Shown: positions 60,212 to 64,000 of the stretch, in pieces
Layout: the number at the start of each line of letters is the position of its first letter
How positions within the stretch are numbered: the first letter of the stretch is position 1
Origin: a virus
Strand: one strand, 5' to 3'
IMG/VR virus record: IMGVR_UViG_3300012269_000002
Span: 1-64,000 of that record
DNA: 64,000 nt
Notes under the pieces: generated by a model
Told to the model about the DNA's origin: nothing
Database searches by the model: none
Seen by the model: only the letters and a program-made list of their open reading frames with translations
Made by a program: the position numbers and the translations under genes

Positions 60212-61942
60212 ATGGATAAAAGAATAAAAAATAAGTTAAATAGTGGTGTATCTAAATTAGATATAAACACCAATTCATATGTTAAAGTTGAATTAGGTGG
60301 TGAATTAAATGTTTTACCACCAGGTGAAATTAATTATGTGTTAGATGTAAATGAACAATTTGATAAAGAGCGTAGGGAATCGCAAATATATAGGTTCACA
60401 TTTACAATTTCACCCCTATTCAGTAATGTTCTACATAATGTTAGAGGTAATAACAACCTAGGGACATTCGGTAATTCAATAATACCTAAATTTGGTAACG
60501 GCTTAACCACTCTCAATGATTTATTATTTAGGGAAGACCCATATGATAATGATTTTACGGGTCAATTGGAATTAACATACGAAGAGGCAATCAACAGAAA
60601 CTTAAAAGAAGTTAACGGTTGGTTTGGATTTTACGACCCAGATTTAACTAGAGGTTCCTTATGTAAGTTTTATGATTTGGAACCAACTAGGGAGCGTTTT
60701 GATTTAAACTCTAGTATTAATAAAAATTGGGGTATGACAATAACGTATCCTTACGCCAGTGATGACACTCACATCATCGTAAACGGTGGTTTAAATATTA
60801 TAGAGGCAGAATCAGTATTAGTTGGTAATGTACCCATGGTGGCCTTGGGTGTGTCTACTAAACATGGTCTAAACAACGGTGATACAGTTAGGTTATTAAA
60901 TATGCCCAATTCAAATTATGAAGGTGATTTTAGGGTAAGAAGATTAGGTCTGGATAACGGTGATAATAAAGATAACTATTTTGTGGTTAGTATTGACCCG
61001 ACCACTGTACCGATTGGTGGTAACTTTAGTAATGGTAGAATGAGAAGGGTAGTAAATGGTGAACCATCAACTTACTATGTTAGAAAGTTCAAAAAAATTA
61101 TGTTAAATGAGGATAACTTTGAAATTTATCCTCTAGCATACAGTAAGACTATTTTTAATGATAGTATTTTCCAAATGATAGTTAACGAGGATATTGATAT
61201 TTCTGAATTAACCGATAATCTAGGTAGACCATTAAGTGAACTATATCTTACATTTGTTAAAACAAATAGTCAGGGTACGTTCGGACCAGTTAAGAGTGGT
61301 TTTGATTTAGAGTTTCTACCTGGTAATCTAATTGAAAACTTATCTAATGTTAGAAGAATTCATGATGGTGCCAGTAATGACCCGTTCACATCACAATTAT
61401 CATTGGAATTTCAATTAAGTATGGATTCATATGATGAGTTTTACGGTGACATTGTTGAATATAATAAATTTGAATTGAAAGAAACCGTTTTATCGGATGT
61501 TTTACACAGATTTAATACCGTCAATAGGGAACAAATTTATAGTGGAGTGGCCGATGGACCTAGAAGAGAAGGTTATCTATATAAACCACATCATAAAATA
61601 CAAATAAAACAGTTTTCATTGTATATCGAACAAGGCGATTCAAGCACTCTTGATATACCAGATTACGCAGAAGATTTAGGTGATGGTAGATTTTTATGGA
61701 GGGATTTACTGGATATAGGAATCTCCAATGGTGAAAATGATGTATTAGATTACCCATTCACAAATGGGACACACTATATATATAAACAATTGTGTTTAAA
61801 TACTATAAGACAAGACCCATTCGGTGTTTATGATTTATTTTATAGTGGTATAAACACAGAAACCGACTTTTCACCAGCTGACCCTATCGGTGATGCAATA
61901 ACGGATAAGTTTACAATTAAAAATAGTGGAGATGCGTGTTAA
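60212..61942 (+). CDS. Probable baseplate/tail structural protein
   Basis: 576 residues, not recognised as a named T4 protein. The sequence has many beta-strand segments and aromatic motifs (RESQIYRFTFTISPLFSNVL, VNGWFGFYDPDLTRGSLCKF, DNNG-type turns, GRFLWRDLLDIGISNGENDV). It lies 2 bases after the long tail protein and overlaps the next gene by 11 bases, in an unbroken run of structural genes. A virion role is likely; the exact position in the tail is unknown. Confidence 0.6.
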   Translation: MDKRIKNKLNSGVSKLDINTNSYVKVELGGELNVLPPGEINYVLDVNEQFDKERRESQIYRFTFTISPLFSNVLHNVRGNNNLGTFGNSIIPKFGNGLTTLNDLLFREDPYDNDFTGQLELTYEEAINRNLKEVNGWFGFYDPDLTRGSLCKFYDLEPTRERFDLNSSINKNWGMTITYPYASDDTHIIVNGGLNIIEAESVLVGNVPMVALGVSTKHGLNNGDTVRLLNMPNSNYEGDFRVRRLGLDNGDNKDNYFVVSIDPTTVPIGGNFSNGRMRRVVNGEPSTYYVRKFKKIMLNEDNFEIYPLAYSKTIFNDSIFQMIVNEDIDISELTDNLGRPLSELYLTFVKTNSQGTFGPVKSGFDLEFLPGNLIENLSNVRRIHDGASNDPFTSQLSLEFQLSMDSYDEFYGDIVEYNKFELKETVLSDVLHRFNTVNREQIYSGVADGPRREGYLYKPHHKIQIKQFSLYIEQGDSSTLDIPDYAEDLGDGRFLWRDLLDIGISNGENDVLDYPFTNGTHYIYKQLCLNTIRQDPFGVYDLFYSGINTETDFSPADPIGDAITDKFTIKNSGDAC

Positions 61943-62774
61943 CAACTATACATTAAAAATACCTACAATGAGTGGGTCAACTGGTCTTAAAATAGATTTA
62001 CCGATAAGTCAATCAATTGGTTTAGCTGGTCAATCTGAAATTATAGAATCAAAATTCGTAAATGTTGAGGTAGAAAACTCTATTAATCGAACATTCGATT
62101 ATGAGAAAGTTAAATTTTTACCTAAAAACTCATTAAACGATAATTTGGTTAATGGTATCTTATATAAATTAAATTTTATAGATAATGGGGCTTACCCATC
62201 GAATACCTATTGGTCCAATATCGGTTTAACTAATAATGATTTTAAATTTAGAAAAAATGGTTTTGTTAAATCTTTTTTAAGGTTGGATTTTTATAATACG
62301 GACATAACCTCAACTCAAAGGTTATTATTTTTCATAACTTTATTTCCTAAGTTTAATTTAAATGACCTACAAAGTAACGGTACACATCCACAACCATCTA
62401 ATTATAGTGTAACATTTAGGTTAGGGAATAATATAATAGATAAAAAAGTTAACGGTGAGGGGTTTGCAATATACTATTTTAAAGATGAGGTATTACCGAC
62501 TGTACCCAAAGAGCTTTATATGAGGGCCACCTTCAATAATGCAAAAACTGGTAAAACTACTAGATTTATGTCAAATAATAATCTAAATCTAAGTATAGAT
62601 AATTTAATTAAGACGACTAGTGGAACTAATTTGGTGAACAACTTACATACTAGATATTTATTAGAAAGGGATGTTGATGGTTATTATTATAGACTGGATT
62701 CTACTTACTCAAATAACATATTGAATAGTTCAGATAATTATTCAATAAATTTATATGAAATCAGTGTACAATAA
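61932..62774 (+). CDS. Probable tail structural protein
   Basis: 280 residues. The ATG at 61932 (MRVNNYTLKIPTMSG) is preferred to a GTG six bases upstream; it overlaps the previous stop by 11 bases. Beta-rich, with RKNGFVKSFLRLDFYNTDIT, TQRLLFFITLFPKF and FAIYYFKDEVLPTVPKELYM, a pattern like subunits that form tail wedges in large phages. No enzymatic motif seen. Its stop overlaps the next start (TAATG), so the three genes 60212-63637 are translationally linked. Confidence 0.58.
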   Translation: MRVNNYTLKIPTMSGSTGLKIDLPISQSIGLAGQSEIIESKFVNVEVENSINRTFDYEKVKFLPKNSLNDNLVNGILYKLNFIDNGAYPSNTYWSNIGLTNNDFKFRKNGFVKSFLRLDFYNTDITSTQRLLFFITLFPKFNLNDLQSNGTHPQPSNYSVTFRLGNNIIDKKVNGEGFAIYYFKDEVLPTVPKELYMRATFNNAKTGKTTRFMSNNNLNLSIDNLIKTTSGTNLVNNLHTRYLLERDVDGYYYRLDSTYSNNILNSSDNYSINLYEISVQ

Positions 62775-63637
62775 TGAAGATAATTAAACGAAAAATATCA
62801 TTAGACGACTTTATCAGTAAGGAACCTGGAACTTGGGGCAACCTATTGGTCGAGTCATTTAATATAAATGTTTTCATAACCCAGGATTCCGATGATATGG
62901 GTATAATGACTGATTTAGACTTCGTACCTAAAGATAATACAACCCCAGATTACCAAATATTAACGGATAAGTTAAGTACACTTGGTCTTAACTTTAATTT
63001 CATGAACGGTGGTACATTTAATACCTCACAAACTGAAATTGAATCCAGCACTAGAATTGCTGACTATAACCATAGTGATTATTTTGTTGAGGGTGGTATT
63101 GTTTCTGGACTAACGGAAGATAGGTTAGATGTAGTTAAATCATATGATAGGGATTTGGTCTATAAACCTTTATTTGATGTTGATAAGGGTGTATATTTGG
63201 ATTATAGGGGTAATAATGTAAACGGTGTAACCAGGGTAAATAGTAATTTAAATAACTTGAACCCTATCACTTATTCCGAGGATGTTAATATTAGCGACCC
63301 AAATATAGGTACAATATCTCAGAGTAGTGGATTGTACTTTATGACGTACAATAATATAATCAGGGAATTAGTTACACCAGATTTAGGAATTGTTGAAATC
63401 CCAACGACAAAAATGTATTATAAGTCCCAAGGCTTTAACGATACGAACACATTAATAGCGGCAAACGTAAAGGAAGAATATTTATTTGGTATAACAACGG
63501 CACCAGAAGTTCAAAGTGATGTATTTATTGATAGAGGAAGAAATACGATATTACAAAGACATTTACAATTAGGTGAAATTACAAACATTAGTGATTTAAT
63601 CAATTATGGTAATGGATTTTATAAAATAATAAAATAA
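62774..63637 (+). CDS. Probable tail structural protein
   Basis: 287 residues, coupled by TAATG to the upstream gene. It begins MKIIKRKISLDDFISKEPGT and contains WGNLLVESFNINVFITQDSD and a C-terminal EEYLFGITTAPEVQSDVFID, RGRNTILQRHLQLGEI. The last phrase (FIDRGRNTILQRHLQLGEI) recalls C-terminal parts of baseplate-associated proteins in other large phages. No catalytic motif. Function beyond virion structure unknown. Confidence 0.58.
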   Translation: MKIIKRKISLDDFISKEPGTWGNLLVESFNINVFITQDSDDMGIMTDLDFVPKDNTTPDYQILTDKLSTLGLNFNFMNGGTFNTSQTEIESSTRIADYNHSDYFVEGGIVSGLTEDRLDVVKSYDRDLVYKPLFDVDKGVYLDYRGNNVNGVTRVNSNLNNLNPITYSEDVNISDPNIGTISQSSGLYFMTYNNIIRELVTPDLGIVEIPTTKMYYKSQGFNDTNTLIAANVKEEYLFGITTAPEVQSDVFIDRGRNTILQRHLQLGEITNISDLINYGNGFYKIIK

Positions 63638-63656
63638 AAATTAAAAGTAGAATATA

Positions 63657-64000
63657 ATGAGTGGAACATATGGTACAGTAAGGTCGGCAGACATGTCACC
63701 AGAAGACGTTGATATAACAGTTTTTTATTCCCCGAATAGGGAATCGGTAAATAGTAACGTATTTAAACTGGATTCTCAAAATTTAAGACCAATAAATAAC
63801 CCAAATAATACGACTGGTGGGTTTGAAATTTTCGGTGGATTATATTCACTTAATCTACCCGTTGAGAATTTTAGCTCTAAGGGTATCTATACAATAGTAT
63901 TTAAACCAGTTGAAATAAGAACTAGAATAGTAGATTGCGGTGTTTTATCGGCTTTTCCAGATATAAAGGGAATATTATTCGATGCATCAGATAGTAATTT
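63657..64000 (+). CDS. Tail structural protein, 3' end outside window
   Basis: A reading frame from the ATG at 63657 runs off the end of the window (114 complete codons): MSGTYGTVRSADMSPEDVDI, then TVFYSPNRESVNSNVFKLDS and FEIFGGLYSLNLPVENFSS. It starts 19 bases after the previous stop and looks like a beta-rich virion protein continuing the tail block. Product otherwise unknown. Confidence 0.6.
   Translation, partial: MSGTYGTVRSADMSPEDVDITVFYSPNRESVNSNVFKLDSQNLRPINNPNNTTGGFEIFGGLYSLNLPVENFSSKGIYTIVFKPVEIRTRIVDCGVLSAFPDIKGILFDASDSN

Overview
The window is a contiguous piece of a large, T4-like contractile-tailed phage genome. It is AT-rich, and its gene starts follow A-rich stretches instead of Shine-Dalgarno sites. 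Several genes have the Bacteroidetes-type promoter TTG-N20-T(A/T)TATTTG, and one tail protein carries SprB-like repeats known from flavobacterial gliding adhesins. Together these suggest a phage of a Bacteroidetes (probably flavobacterial) host. Host and novelty are inferences; no database search was possible.

Layout. 1-3.6 kb: host-contact tail genes (S74-chaperone fibre, VWA plus seven-bladed-propeller protein). 3.7-7.3 kb: family B DNA polymerase. 7.3-11.7 kb (minus strand): neck-like structural protein, glutaredoxin, SNF2-type helicase with a cis-intein. 11.8-36.2 kb: the tail. It holds neck/terminator-like proteins, sheath, tube, a gp26-like gene with a probable programmed frameshift, tape measure and three baseplate proteins, the last ending in a muramidase-like domain. 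Two related Vsr-type homing endonucleases flank the tube gene, and a metallophosphoesterase follows. 36.2-42.2 kb: small unknown genes, gp32 SSB, UvsX, RNase H/flap nuclease. 42.2-53.2 kb: replicative helicase gp41, NrdB and NrdA. 53.3-64 kb: baseplate wedge gp25 and gp6, then long tail/baseplate proteins; the last gene runs off the window.

The striking part is 42.2-53.2 kb. gp41 is broken into two genes by a split intein with a Vsr-type endonuclease gene in the gap, and it also carries a class 3 cis-intein in its Walker A loop. NrdA is broken into three genes by two different split inteins. It also has a LAGLIDADG cis-intein, a group I intron whose 5' splice site lies 9 nt after an intein-extein junction, and a GIY-YIG endonuclease in the second gap. 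The intron was placed by its P, Q, R and S elements, a P1 pairing and exact restoration of the NrdA reading frame. The middle NrdA fragment has an intein C-half at its N-terminus and an intein N-half at its C-terminus, so making full-length NrdA would need RNA self-splicing, one cis-splice and two trans-splices. The first NrdA split intein has Gly at +1, which standard splicing chemistry does not allow. Both endonuclease genes in the gaps have the same leader: an inverted repeat starting 12 nt after the upstream stop codon, with a candidate late-promoter motif in its loop and the start codon in or beside its 3' arm. This matches the logic of I-TevI control in the T4 td intron.

Two promoter classes can be proposed: the Bacteroidetes-type early promoter (DNA polymerase, SNF2 helicase, phosphoesterase, one endonuclease, the 36.2 kb gene pair, gp32), and a TATTTAT-NN-TAAA-like motif about 16-50 nt upstream of structural genes (candidate late promoter). 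Strong hairpin terminators separate most units. No tRNA, CRISPR array, terminase or capsid gene was seen.
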